From Sarcocystis neurona (Eukaryota; Apicomplexa; Conoidasida; Eucoccidiorida; Sarcocystidae): a stretch of DNA of 64,000 nucleotides. Each line of letters opens with the position of its first letter. Within the stretch, counting starts at the first letter, position 1. The notes under the pieces were generated by a model, which made no database searches, had not been told where the DNA came from, and was given only the letters and a program-made list of their open reading frames with translations. The stretch spans positions 3,077,202 through 3,141,201 of the forward strand of contig KL647295.1 in NCBI GenBank assembly GCA_000727475.1, given 5' to 3'. This document shows, in pieces, positions 12,069-25,700 of the stretch. The position numbers and the translations under genes were made by a program.

Positions 12069-15000
12069 TTCTTCAAGCGTTCTGAAAACGCCAACAGGCC
12101 CTGCTATCTGCGGTTGTGCCAGTTCTCGGCGGTCGACCTTTGTGTTGGACCAATAGTTCGAATTTCCTCATGAGTCACTGTTGTTTCGCGTCTACTCATT
12201 TGTGTTGCGCTTTTGTATTCTCTCGCGTCCACATCTCAGGAATTCTCGCACACCTATTGGTGTCCTTTTGTGCTTCCTGAAAATGGCAATTCTATGCACG
12301 AACTCACATATATATATATATATATGTACATATATATATATATATATGCATACACGTTCGTGCACACAGCTCTGTCAGAGATAGATCTTATCTGAGAGAC
12401 ACCTCCTCTCGTATTTCTGCTCCGGCTGTCTTCTGCGGAAAATAGGATCTCTTCGGAGACGGTCTCTTTCGTTGGCCTATAATCTTCCCACTCTTTGCTA
12501 CCGCTTCATAATTTTGTACGTAGCGTTTCCCTGTCGGCTTCCGGCACCCCTGCTTTTCTTTTTCAACTGCCGGCGTGATCTACACCTCTCTTTCTTTGAA
12601 ACCATAGAGTCGCATTCCTATTCATATTTTGGCCTTCCCTGGTACGCCCTTCGTTCTCTACTGTGTCTTCTTTTTTGCCAGTTCCTGGCTTTTTTCCTCT
12701 CCCCTCTGCTTCTTTTCGCCTTCTTCTAGCGAAGACGCGGACGCTGTTCTTTCCTTTGTGACGCAAGGCAGAGGTCTGCGGCAGGGAATCGATTTACGGA
12801 GCATTTTTAAAACTCCTGACTGGGAAATTTTAACTACTCAGTCGAAAAATGTGAGACACAAGATGACCTGCTCCGTAAGAATAAGATCGGGGAAGAAGAA
12901 TAACGAACGACTTCCCTAGAGTACGCGGTTCCCGACGGGCCGAAAGACACAGACTAGTTACAAGCTGAACAGAAGAATCGCAGTGGTTGTCAAAAGTTTA
13001 CCAAGGCGCAGAATTACACCCTCGTGTATACTTCACTAATGCTGTATGTAAAAATTCTGGGTGAGACGAAGATCAAGGACGCCTTACAAAGGATGAAGGT
13101 GAAGAAGAAGCGGCACAGGAAGATAACTTTGAACTCATATGGAAAGAGCACACTTCAAAGGGTTGCATAGATACGCATATCAGGATTCCACTCACGTATA
13201 CTATAACGTCCACGCAAGGAAAATAGGTGAATGATCTTGCAACGTCGTAAGCTGTATACGTACTCCCCAACTACTTTTTAAGTATGTCGTATTATGTCGC
13301 TACGTACAAATCGCCTTGTCTCGACCTCTACAACAATATGCACACTTGTACGCAAAAGAGGCTATAAAAGGACGTTCGGGATGTGAGGTGGCGTCGGGGA
13401 CCTCCAAAAAGTCCCGCGTGGCTAGTGGCCTTCGTCACGAGTAGTACGGCGCACAGGTACCTCGTTGTCTTCAGCAGGAACTCAAAGTAAGATTTGTTTG
13501 AAATCTGGCTTGACATCATCAAGTAAAGTCTTTCCACTGTTCCTTCGTCCTCTGCTGACAGTGTGCCACTAAACGCAGTCAGGCGTTTCTTATTTTGTAA
13601 TGCTACGCAGAACACTGTAGTGTGATGTGTAGAGCAATTGTTATGACAGCGCACACTGTCGCATCAACATCAGAACGAACGACTGGAAGAAACTATCACT
13701 CTTGATCTTGACAAATAATTTGCCTGAGCAGAGTGACACGATTTGAGGTGCTGCGCTGCTGTCGCGATCGCTCTTTCAGCAACGCAACCGGGATGGTTAA
13801 ACACCAGCGCAAAAAGTCCCTGGGTTTTCCGCGGCTAAATCGTATCAGCTTGTAAAAGCCTGTCATGTCTACTGTACCGTTGCCGCCTTCATCTCTTGTC
13901 GAATGCTTGCGGCGGGCTTTTCTCCACATATTGGCAGTATGGTAGGCACCGATTCATTCCTAACAGCAGAGGATGCCGCGTTCCGCGCTCACTCAAGGGT
14001 GAGAGTTCGCACTTCTACATTGCTCATACGCTTTAACGCTTGATAAATAGAGCTGCATTTTAGTGTTTGCGGGAGAGAGAAATTGGCAAAAGTGTGATAA
14101 CGTGTCGAGGGGCTGAACACAACAGTCACGACTAGTGCTGAAACAGTCACATCCCGCTTCGTGCAGGGGGAGGGTCAGGCACACCGAAGAAAATATGAAT
14201 CCCTCACCAAAATTTACACACGTGCATGCATTGTAGGAGAGGGTTTTTCTCCGCTGGGTCAGCTGATGCAGTGAATGACGCTGTAGAACTTCTGTAGAGA
14301 TCCTAATCTCCGCATCAGTGTGCTGAGCGAATCCTCGACATAAACGAAGTGAGACGTGTTAACCTTGACCCACACGACTGATGAAGACGGCGCTACGACA
14401 GTGCGCCAGTGCGCTTTCGGCATTTCCGATGACACGCCGTTCACTCTAGCGACAGTGGTCAGATATACAGCTATTGTGCTGGCGTCGTCTGAAGGACTAA
14501 TCAATGGCTACAACGAAGCACACGATTTTGAATATTTACAAGAGCATGCCCCGCACAGCACCAACGGGCCACGGCTCCTGCAAAAACACGCGAAGCACAC
14601 AATTTGCTGCGGTTGAATCCTGCTAACCACATATCTGCAGAGCAGTGTCACATACTGCAGGCGCCCATCCCAAGTTGGAGACATGCATGTACTGATACAT
14701 ATTTACGTAGTGTCTGAGCCCTGGACGTGTGAGAGTTTCCATTTTGTGAATAATGACTTTGCCGCTGAGGACAAGCGCTATATTTGTCTACGGATATATC
14801 TCTACTGGAGAATGTCACGCTTCTGATAAGCAATGCACCACATTCGCTAGCTGTTGTAGTTTGCGCTGCAGTACGTGTGACAGGAAACACTTACTACCCT
14901 CAGCATTCAAACACACTATGTGGCAGAAGAAGTAGTACATTAAATAGTTCGTTTCCCGACCACCTGCCATTTCCGCGTCTTTCCCTCTACTTCCGTACTT

Positions 15001-16771
15001 CGAAAATCTATCTGTACATATACGTATAATAGATATAGAGAGAGAGATTCGCGTAGATGGGTACACGTCTGTATTTCTGTGCATTTTTGTACTCAAAGAA
15101 TTTATGTGTATGTATGCCTTGAGGGGGGTAATCCAAATCCTCTCATGTGTATGGATTTACGCCTGTGTCTGCGGCGCTTACTGTGGAAGACTACTACGTG
15201 CAGCCCCGTGGTGCTACACCCCTGCGTGACACGTTTATCCTTGTGTAATGCCGACATATACATACATATGTATTCACGTATATATATATATATACGCGTG
15301 CTGCCGTGGATACGGTCCGTAATGAAATTTCTCAACTCTGTGCTGTGCAACGTATTCCCTAAGCACCACCAGGCGTCAAATCACGCAGCGAATGAATTTC
15401 GAAGTACAGGAACGAATAAGTGTGGCTCTTGCACGTTCCCCGTCTACCGCGCAGCCACTATAATAGCAGCGTCAAGCGCTGCGATCAGGTGTTGAAAACC
15501 AGGAGCGGCCACAGAATTTGAAAAAATACACGCACTTCTGGTGCAAACACAACGAGGTTACCCATCAAAACGTATGCTAGAGTATACACAATCGTCTGTG
15601 GAGACGAACAAATAAGACGAAGCACCAGTTCAACGTTTCCTGCACCGTACTTTCGTGCTTCTCCCTACTTCATCCTGCGTATCTGCAGTGAACCACGTAC
15701 AGCATTGGTTGCTGCGTGTAAACTGTAAACAATGCGCCACTCAAGCGCACCTTTTTTCGGTCCTTTGGTGCCTCACGCCTGCAGAAAAAAAGTGCGACGT
15801 ATACATACCTCACGCCATTGAGCAAACATACACCCAGTTGCTCAGTCGTTTTCAGTGCCTCATTGAAAGGCAGATGGGCGTCTAGCTTTTCCTAGCGTAA
15901 CAACGCCAGCGCAATCGCCACTCTCTTGCAAGTCGCACTTCCAAGAGAGTGAGGAAATTCTCTTGAATTGTGCAGTGAAAAATTGCGCGTTCAACGATGT
16001 TTAATCTGCCAGCATTGTCCCGTGCGAGCCATTGCATCTCATACAAATACTGAGTCCTATGTCTGCCTGAGCGAACAGCGTCAAGCTTCAAAGAACTGCG
16101 CTCCGTATTCTTATCACTTTACCAACCCCCGAAATTTTGAAACGCGGATGCCAATCAACACAAAGATGCGTCCCTGTCAAGACACGCCGCGCCGCGATAC
16201 TCAATAAGCACTCAGGCCTGTCTAGCGTTGATACTGCACATAACGCGTGTCTAATGAGACGGCCATACGTCGCTCGCGCACGCATTGACGCGTCGTCACT
16301 TTCACACTTTTCTCACAGCTCGTCTTCCACGCTGCGCGCCAAATGGACACAGAAGAATTTCTGACGTTCTTCGTATATATGACACCCTTTCTGGAGAATG
16401 ATTTCCGTCTTGTTCGCGTACGAAAGTTACATGTAACGGCAACGAACAAAAGAGAACATCGGGTGCAGAAGTCTACGCGTCTCCACGGTGCTTCCACTTG
16501 CCGCGCCACCAGGAAGACATCTGGGATCTAAGCAGCAGACAATCCAGAACTACTCACGACAACCCTCTTAGCAGTATTCTGCCTTTGAGGATACCGTCTA
16601 CCTCACTACAGAACACCTACGACAATATCGACCTATCTACTATCTACAAAGCGGAAACACATATACACCTACTATTTGTACATGTACAAATGCCTTTTCC
16701 CATCCTCGCCGCACGCATTTTCCAGCGCGTCTTCGTGCGAAGACTTCTTCAGCGCCTGTTTCTTTCGCTGC
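12069..16771. other. 4.7-kb repeat-poor gap between kinase start and kinesin stop
   Basis: Mixed-composition DNA with only one TA run (12306-12347) and a short one at 15277-15293. Open frames are 60-110 residues and occur on both strands over the same bases; none carries a recognisable domain. The most protein-like are 13929-13696 minus (ATG start, 77 aa), 13654-13328 minus (108 aa, GTG at its open end) and 14356-14616 plus. The kinase promoter should lie just above 12068 and the kinesin 3' UTR just below 16772. I see no clear TATA or polyadenylation site. Confidence 0.6.
13696..13929 (-). CDS. Small hypothetical ORF, 77 aa
   Basis: An ATG at 13929 opens a basic 77-residue frame ending at a TGA, with a stretch (TGFYKLIRFSRGKPRDFLRW) that reads like folded protein. 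A second minus frame at 13654-13328 could be a following exon, but I could not find phase-matched splice sites joining them. No family was recognised. In a gap of this size an ORF of this length is also expected by chance. Confidence 0.18.
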   Translation of the reverse strand: MWRKARRKHSTRDEGGNGTVDMTGFYKLIRFSRGKPRDFLRWCLTIPVALLKERSRQQRSTSNRVTLLRQIICQDQE

Positions 16772-19700
16772 TCAGTGCTCGCCGTTAGGCTTTGCAGCTA
16801 GCGTGCTGGGGTGCTGCTGCGAGAACTCGGAGCTCCTTTTGAGAACAGCCAGCAGCAGGCGGTCACATGCTTCGGGACTGCTGATTCCCAGGTGCTGCAA
16901 TGCTGATTCTTCGAGAGCAGCAGATACCCACTTCGTCCTCCGCACTGCAGCAGCTTCTTCACTCCACACAGTCACCGCGTGCTTGAAGTAGATGCGATAC
17001 ACGTACTTGGAGGAAGCCAAGGCATGTTCGCCTTCGACGCGCGCATCACAAAAGCTGCTGTACCACGGGCTGGCTTCTGCTGTCAATCTTTCCTCTTCTT
17101 CCTGCTTCTCCTGCCCTGCCTGTTGGTCCGGCAGCGCACCGCCATCCAGCTGCTTTTCCTTCAGGAGCTGCCGCTGCTCCCGCGGCGCCCCCCCTGCCTG
17201 CGCTGCGTAAAGACGGCGCCTGCTGCTGTACTCCAAGACACGGCTCACCTTTTTCACTTGCATGAGCGGCAGGTAGCGCAGCAGAGCGGGAGCTGCTGCA
17301 GCAGCGTCAGCAGAAATTCCGCAGAGGGCAGAGAGGCCTTCCTGCTGCCACCTGTCGGCACGAGCGGCGACGCCCTGCGCAGCGGCGTCTTCTCCTGCAG
17401 GCGCCGCTGCCGCGCACGAACGTCTTTCGCCGCGTCGCAGTTTTTCTTGCTCCGCCAGCTGTCTCACAGCTAGCAGACTCAACGTAGCACCTCCTGCCCC
17501 CCCTTTGCTGCTGCTAGAAATTTCTCTGTAGCCCGTCGGACGAACTGCAGCAGGAGCTCCCGCGTGCACCAGCATCAGAAATATTCCTCGAAAGGTATCT
17601 GTGCCGTCGAAGATAGCCGTTATAGGCAGCACGAACGGAGCCGCCGCGGGAATCGAGAAACAGCCGGCAGCAAGGAACCGCCTCTCGACCTCCGCGTCCA
17701 GCGCAGGCAGCATCTGCACGCACATAGCCATCGCACACGCACAACAAGGAAGCACAGAAGGGAGGCAAAAAATTCAGGAAATGCGGATCCACAAAACGTA
17801 CGTTTTGAGAAAAAGACTTTCATAAGAGAAGCAAGCACCTTCTACAGAAAAGTCACACGAGTCCTGAATCCCGTGTTCGTAAGAACTATTCGAGGTAAAA
17901 AAGAAAGTGTTGCTTATGCAGGTTCTACCGAACGTCTACGGACGCCGGCTACGGTGTTCGTAGCTATAATCTATGCGGTCAACTCCCCCGGGACACGTAG
18001 GAGAGCTACGGCGCACTGAGAGGCCACCTTCAGCAAAGACGCGTGGTTCACTTTGCGAAGTGCCCTTCAAAGTGCATTAACAACTGGACATGAACGAAGA
18101 ATTCTAACGTGCAAAAAGTCCAGCTGGAAAAGAAAACTGTTCCAGACACATCCGTCTACACACTCGTACACGCGTACACACCCCCGCGTACATACATATA
18201 TATACACACATAAATACAGCCGCCAATACGTACACGTACACAAGCCTCTATGCACACGTACGTGTGTAAACTTACATGTGTACAGATGCGCATAGACACA
18301 AAATATATATATACATAAATATATGTATCTGCGCACACTTATTCATAAATGCTGTATACGCACTTCTCGTGCACAGGGCGAGAGACTCACTCGGTGACCA
18401 CCCACTTCTGCACACATTTGTACAAGTTATTGGTGAGTACACGTGATCATAAGCATTAATATATATATATATATTATGATATATACATATCTACACACAT
18501 ATACATGCGTGTGCATAATGGAGGGAGAGAGGAAAGGAAGACCCACTAAGAGTAGCTCGCACAGAGAGGAGGACGGCAAAGCAGAAGAAGATGCGGATGG
18601 AGAAGACGAGGCTTGAACAGGGCGGGGGTTAAGCGGGAATATATTAGAAACAAAACGGAGAGCTCCACACTTCAGGCTGTATTTTCATGAAACCACAGCC
18701 TTTACATCTGAACTTCGTCACGTGTGCAGATATACGCACGAGAGATAAATGTAAATTTGAACTACTGAGGCTTCTTTGTATGCCAAGTTGCGCGAACAAC
18801 AGCATCTACTCTAGAAGATAATCATTTCTGTATGTAGAAAAATACGCATTCATATGGAAGATATTCACACGAAACCACGTGTACGTAATACACACATGGT
18901 CACGTACACGCACACAAATACGTAGGTAAACAATAAATTTATATACACTTCTATACACCTATCTATCTATCTGTTTACATATACATGTATATATATATAT
19001 ATGTATACGTATACGTAACTTTACGTGCCCACCTATATATATATATATATACGGACTTGTATTTATGGCACACACGTAGATACTAGAAATATGTACGTGT
19101 GTGTACACCCAATAAACACCGAAATTTCGCCGTCTGTGGAGGGCGAAAGAAAGAAGAGAAACAGAGAAGGCTGTGCTACAGAAAATGTCAATTTCCCCAT
19201 CTTCACCGTGTTCTCTGCACTAACCTGGTCTGTTTTCTTTCGTCCAGCGGCTTCTCTGGCCTCTGCTGCCCGAGCGCACGTCTCTCTTTGTTGCTGTTGC
19301 TGCTGCTGCTGCAGAAGCCGTTCCAGCCCCCCCAGCTGTGCTTCAAGCATTAAAACTCTCCTTCTTGAATCCTCCAGCTCCTTCCTCAGGAAGTCTACCT
19401 CCGTCCTTTCCGCCACAGAACGTCTTCCTTTTCGGTCCTCTTCCCCCTTTGCCTCTGCTTTTCTGTGACTCCCTCTGCTCAGTCTCTCGGCTGCTGCATC
19501 TGTCTCGGCCGCAGGAGCAGCGGCAGCAGCCACCGCCGCTTCTCGTCCTGTTCGTGCTGACACTGGCGCAGCTGTTGCTGCTGCGGCGGCTGCTGCTGCG
19601 GCGGCTGTGGCGGCTGCAGACGACGCTGTTGCTGCCGCGCTCGCTGGCTTAGCAGCAGGCGGAGAGTCTACACGTGACTGAGTTGGCAGCAGCTGAGACG

Positions 19701-22700
19701 CATCGCAACAGCGGGACACTGCTGCAGCCCTGTAGCCCTGGTTGGCTGCTTCTGGGTCTGCCTCCTCTGTTTCTTGTAGTGAAAGAAAACGCGCAGGCGC
19801 CCGCAAAGAAATTCGGTCCGGCGATGAAGCAGAACTGGGAAGGAGGAATTCTTCCTCGCCATTTCTTCTGCTCTCTCGACCGTCGGCAAGTGGACCGCCT
19901 TCCTCTCGCCTTGTCGCCGCCTGAGACGCCAACTCGGCTGCTGCTGCTGCTGCTTCCGCTTCTGCGCGATTTTCTGCTGCCGCAGCAGCTGCACACGTTC
20001 TCCTGGCTGCCGCTGCTCGTCCCACGGCTACTGCTGCTGCTGCGGCATCTTCTGAGGCCACTGCAGCATGTCCAGTTGACCTTCTTCCTCCTGTTGCTGT
20101 TGGCAGCACCGCAGAACGTTCCCCTGCTGCTGTTGCAGCTGCGCGTGCAGTCGCTTCACCCACTACTGCTCCGACAAACCCCACATCGTCCTCTTTCTCT
20201 GCTGGTACTGCCGCCGCTGCTGCTGCCCGTGGAGCTCCCGAAGAACGCGTTCCCGACGTCGCTGCTGCTGAAGCTGCTGCCGCTTCTCCTCGTCCCACGT
20301 CTCCTGCAGCAGATATACCAACAGCTGCAGCTGGTGAGGCAGCCGCAGCAGAGAGAGACGCTACTCGAGGCAGCGAGACCTCGGAGTTGTACTTTTCGAG
20401 CAGCAGCAGACTCGCACTGCTGCTGCTGCGGCTGAGGTCCTCCGCCGGCTGCTGCGGGGATGCTCCACCGGTTGAGCCGTTTTCACGGGCTAGGGCAAGC
20501 GCCTGCTGCAGCTGCGAACGTACGCCACGCAGGAGAAAAACGAGAGAAAACGGCAAAGATGACGCAAGAGAAGGCGACGCTGCAAACCGCGGCGGCTCAC
20601 AACGCGTCAAAGCGCGGAGATGCAGCAGCAAAGTACGTTCATCCTCGCAATATTCCGCTGCTGGACGGCCACACGAGAGTACGTCGATCACGTTCAGACC
20701 CCCTCCTGCGGCTCGTGAAGATGCGCGAAGCGATCAGATATGTGCGCATCCAGCAACCCCACAGCAGCGGCCACACAACTGCTATGAAAACAAACTATAA
20801 ATATATATACGCATAAATAAATAAGCAGATACACGCTTAACAGCATCTACGTAATACATATACGCACAGATACATATGTATATACAGACAAATAGGCAGG
20901 TACATGCTAACATATATACACATATATGTTAATCCGTAAATTGACCTACACTATATATATATATATATTTGGTTCTATACATAGACAAATACGCACATGT
21001 ATCCTACATAGATATATCTACATATATGTATATATATACATAGGTAGATGGGTAAAGTACGTAGACAGGCAAGTATGTAGATGCAGATATATGTACATGC
21101 ACGAACATGTAAGTATATTTTAGTAAACACCCACATGTGCACCCACACATGAATAAATACGCAGGTATTTTGTGGAGGCTCACGTATATATGAATACGAA
21201 AATAGACGTGGAAACAAATATATGCATATAGGTGAATACGCGGACATACGCTAGGAAACCTACATAGAATTATACACAGATCATTACACATATATACTCT
21301 AGAGACGTATACACACATACATATATATATACATATATAGATAGATAGATGGATAGACAGATAAATAAGCATCTATATTGTCTTTCGTAGACCATTCATA
21401 AATATATATATATATATATATTGCCATGTTGCCTGCATCCGTACAGAGATGCTACTGTTGTGTGACGCTTTTTGACTTGGTACTTGTTGACAACAAAAGA
21501 AGAAAGGGTCCGCGTGAAACTTCCGCGTTTTGTCGCCGTGCAGAGGAGATGCAAGACACGGCTGCTCCTCTGCTGACCGATCATAAATTTGTATGGGCAG
21601 CGCCCTTCACAGGAACAGCTTGTGGACTGGCGACGATACTATCTCTCTGTCTCTCTCTATGAGAAGAAAGCAGCCAAAAAGTGTTTCTTCCGGGCCCTCT
21701 TCATGTGCGTGTTGCGGCTGCGTAGACCACCTGCGCATCTGTGTACAGACGAGGTTATATCTATTTCTTTTTGTGTAGTATGTACCTACGTGTGTTGGTC
21801 GTTATCTACCTCGCTTTATTCTTCCCTCTTCCTCCGTCTATCGGTCCGGAAGAGGCACTACAGGAGCAACTCACGAGCAGCAGCATATCTACAAGAAGCC
21901 ACGGGTGACAGGTGCTCCCAGTTGAGAATAAATCAAATATTTGTACGGAGGACACACGAGCGCTCCCTTCCTTCATTGACTCCTGCGTATTCGCACCTCT
22001 TTCACAAATACGTGTTTACACATACGTATACAAAAAGCGAAATGACATATACATATATGCATATATATATATGTATGTATACGTCTGGAGACGGATACAG
22101 CCGCACTCATCAACCTGCCTAGCGTGATTAGCTGTATCTTGCCCTATATATATATATACGTGGGGGTAGACGGATATGCAAATGCGTGTACGTATATGTA
22201 CCGTACATGAAAAAGACCCCCTTGTCCCGAAAAAGAGAAGAAATACTTCTGTCTCTCTCTCGCCAAACTCACCCAGCAGCGCGGAGCAGCAAGAGAAGAA
22301 GCAGCAGCAGAAGAAGCAGCAAGAGAAGCAGCAGCAGAAGAAGCAGCAAGAGAAGCAGCAGCAGAAGAAGCAGCAGCAGAAGCAGCAGCAGGAGAGGCAG
22401 AAGCAAGAGAAACAGCAGCAAGAGAAGCAGCTGCGGGAGACGCGGCTGCAGGAGAAGCATCAGTAGGAGAAGCAGCAGCGGGAGAACAAACAGCAGCGGA
22501 AGGAACAGCGGGAAAAGAAACAGCAGTAGAAGCAGCAGCAGTAGCACAAGCAGCAGTAGCACAAGCAGCAGTAGGAGAAGCAGCAGCAGGATTGGCAGGA
22601 GAAGCAGGAGCAGGAGAAGCAGCAGCAGGAGAAGCAGCAGCAATAGAAACAGCAGCAGGAGAAGCAACAGTGAGACCTCTGTGAACCGAGAAGCCGCTGC

Positions 22701-25700
22701 TGCAAAACATGTGTGCACTTGGGAGAGGCATCTGGCACACATGCAGAAGTTGCTCGTCTCTGGTATTTGACTCCCGTTCACAAGAGAAAAAGTGTCAATT
22801 CCCACACACAGGTATGTTTCCTTACGTGCCTGCACAAAATTATAAATATATATACATATATATGTGTATATGTCTAATATATGTATACAGACGTGGACTT
22901 CTACGTCTGCGCAGGCACGTAGGTACTCCACTAGCCACTGGCGCCGTAACGACGTACAAGCACACACATACATCTATACACGTAGATATTTTATATATGA
23001 AGTTGCATATATATAGAGATATATATGTATATATATACATATATAGATATATATATATACATATATATGTATAGGTATATGTATATGTATATATATGTGT
23101 GTACAGAAATATTACATAGAAAATCAGGTACATCAAAATATATATTATATATGCATACATATATTATATATATTATAGTTGTGTGCATATAAATTATATT
23201 ACATATAGGATAGGTATACAGAAATACAGATTATATGTGATATACGTATATGTTTATAGTATAGTTGTGTGTATACGAACTATATGACATATAATATAGG
23301 TATATACAAGTATATACTATATATGATACCGGTATTCATATATGTATATATATATATATATATTTCATATATATTATGGACCCGTATATAAATTATAGGC
23401 ACATCAGTTTTTAGCCACCGCGAGGACTCGGCCAGCAGCGAACTTCTGCTGCAGGTGGAGAGAGAGGGGCCTGTCCTTACACGAAGGGTCAAGTCGTCAG
23501 CAAGTTCTGTCGACGGGTGCTGCGCCACCCGTTGCTTGAGACTTCTTTTTTCTTCTACAAGAGACTTTTCTTTTGTATGCACCCCTGCTTGGGGCGCCAG
23601 CAGATCCGCTGCACGCGTCGGCCCTTCTGCATGCATGGAATTCGCTGAGTGTACCGGATTTGCTGCGTGTGTCGGATTTTTTGCATGCGCCGGGCCCTTG
23701 TCGACTCCTGTCTCCTTTCGCACGCAACTATCAGTCGGCAAGTCGGCTTCGAGACTTCTTCTTGCTGCCAGCGGCTCAGCAGCAGTTGCTGCCCTTTCGT
23801 CTCCTTCTCCTCCTTCTTGCTCTCCTCGCGTTTCTTGTTTGTCGCTGCTGCGGCTTCTTCCCTCCTCATCCTCTGCACACACCGTCCGCACCAACGTCTC
23901 CCCTGCACTGCTGCTGCTGTTCTCCCTGCTGCTGCCAAGAGAAGCGCCCAAACGGGAAGAGGAAGTGCTAACGCCTTCGCGTCTGCTGCCACCACTGCTG
24001 CTGTCTGACATTCCCGCTGCATCCACCGGCTCTCCCCTTCGTCCACCTGCCTCCGCCTCTCGTCGTCTTCTACCTTCTTCTTCGGCTTCTGCTTCTTTGC
24101 CTTCTCCCCCTATCACTTGCGCTGGATCCACGGCCGCCGACCCGCAGAAGTGGCTCCTGTCCTCGTTACTACTACCACTACTGCTGGTGCTGCCGTCGCT
24201 GCTGCTGCTGCCGTCGCTGCTGCTGCTGCCGTCGCTGCTGCTGTTGCCGTCGCTGCGGCTGCTGGCCGCTCCGCTGCCTGCTGTCTCTGAGCGATGCCCT
24301 TCCTCTGGCTGCTGCTGGTTTTTCTGCTGCTTTCTTGACAGCAACACGTCACTGCAGCCGTCTTCACTGGCAGGAACAGCAACAGCATCACCGGCTGTTT
24401 CTCTCTCAGCTGCTGCTACTGGTGGGACGCCGTTCCTGCCCGCAGAGGGGGTCGCGTCGCTACGTGCGCGGAGGGACAATTCCGACGCAGTTGATATGGA
24501 GTCATGAAGCAATCCTTCCCCATTGCTACACTCCTCTGGGACAGCGGCAGCGGCAGAAGACTTGCCCGAAGGAACTGCGTGCGCCGGCAGCCTGGGCTCC
24601 GCACTAGGTCGAGGCAACCAGAGATCCTGAGGTGGTACACACTCCTCACCAGCAACAGAAGCAGCGGCAACAGGAGAAGGAACAGCAGCACAGTACGCAG
24701 CAGCCGCAGCAGCAGCAGACGCGGCGGTAGCAAGAAGCGAAGGAGCAGCAGCAGAGGCAGCAGCCCTCAGGAAAGAAGCGGGCGACGGGTCACCCGACAG
24801 CGGAGCTGTACAGGTGGTTGCACCAGGAGAAGCAGCAGCTGCGGCAGCAGCCCACGCAGCAGCAGGTGGTGGTGGGGCAGGAGCGGCAGGCGAGGGGAGA
24901 GCAGCAGAAGCAGCAGCGGTCGAAGAAGAAGAAACATCAACAGCAGGAACCGGAGAAGAAGAGGTAGACGCGACAGGGACGCTCGCTGTAGGTGGTCGTC
25001 CTCCTCCTCCTCTTTCGTCCTCCTCCTGCTGCTGGTGCTGCTGCGTCTTCTTTTCTGTCTGCTGCAGCTCGAACACGTCGACCGGCTGCTGCTTGCTTCG
25101 CGCCGCTGCATCTGTTTTCTCGACGGCCGATCCCTACACAGATAAATACAACATGAATGCCATTTCTGCAGCTAAACTGTCACACACTTCTCCTTCCTCA
25201 AATGGTTGTACACACACGTAAAGACACATAAATATATATATATATATGTATAAAAGAGGTACCTACGTATATATAAATCCACATATATATATATATATAT
25301 ATTGAGGAGTATGCCTTTACATATTAATACTGCATGCGATTTTACACGCACACAGACATGCGTTTGAGTGTTGATATACATATGTATCGATATGTATATA
25401 TGTGTGTATATTTGCAGACGTCCATATACATATATATAAGTATTTATGTGAGGACGGATAGATGTTACTCGTTTACGGTTGCCACCCTCTACACAAATAT
25501 AGAGAGAGGGAGGAACACTGGCGTACACTTTATATGCCTATATATGAACATATGTGTAGGGAAGGGAAAGAATGGACAGAAAAATAGAGAAAGGAAGTTT
25601 CTCATATATTTGTGCAAGGTACATATATATGTGCGTGCAAGCACAGGGTCACGTGCCCACCACGGCCAAATAGTCAAGATTTGGCCCGTGTAAGTTGGCC

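Noticed and set aside
14259..14935. Surface-antigen-like genes in the repeat-poor gap
   Set aside because: Frames of 60-90 codons exist on both strands over the same bases, without signal peptides, paired cysteines or good starts.
19225..20511. Plus-strand Leu-rich frame (19674-20435) as a membrane protein
   Set aside because: It is the complement of CAG-type codons of kinesin exon 8; leucine runs arise from CTG repeats, and there are no conserved motifs.
20512..20691. Extending kinesin exon 8 upstream to 20691
   Set aside because: The frame there begins with GTG, and a good acceptor (CGTTCGCAG) at 20512 matches the phase of exon 7.
22273..22700. Plus-strand Gln/Lys/Glu and Arg/Ser repeat frames as genes
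   Set aside because: They mirror a minus-strand Ala/Ser exon that has a proper acceptor and a GTGAGT donor and fits the kinesin phases.
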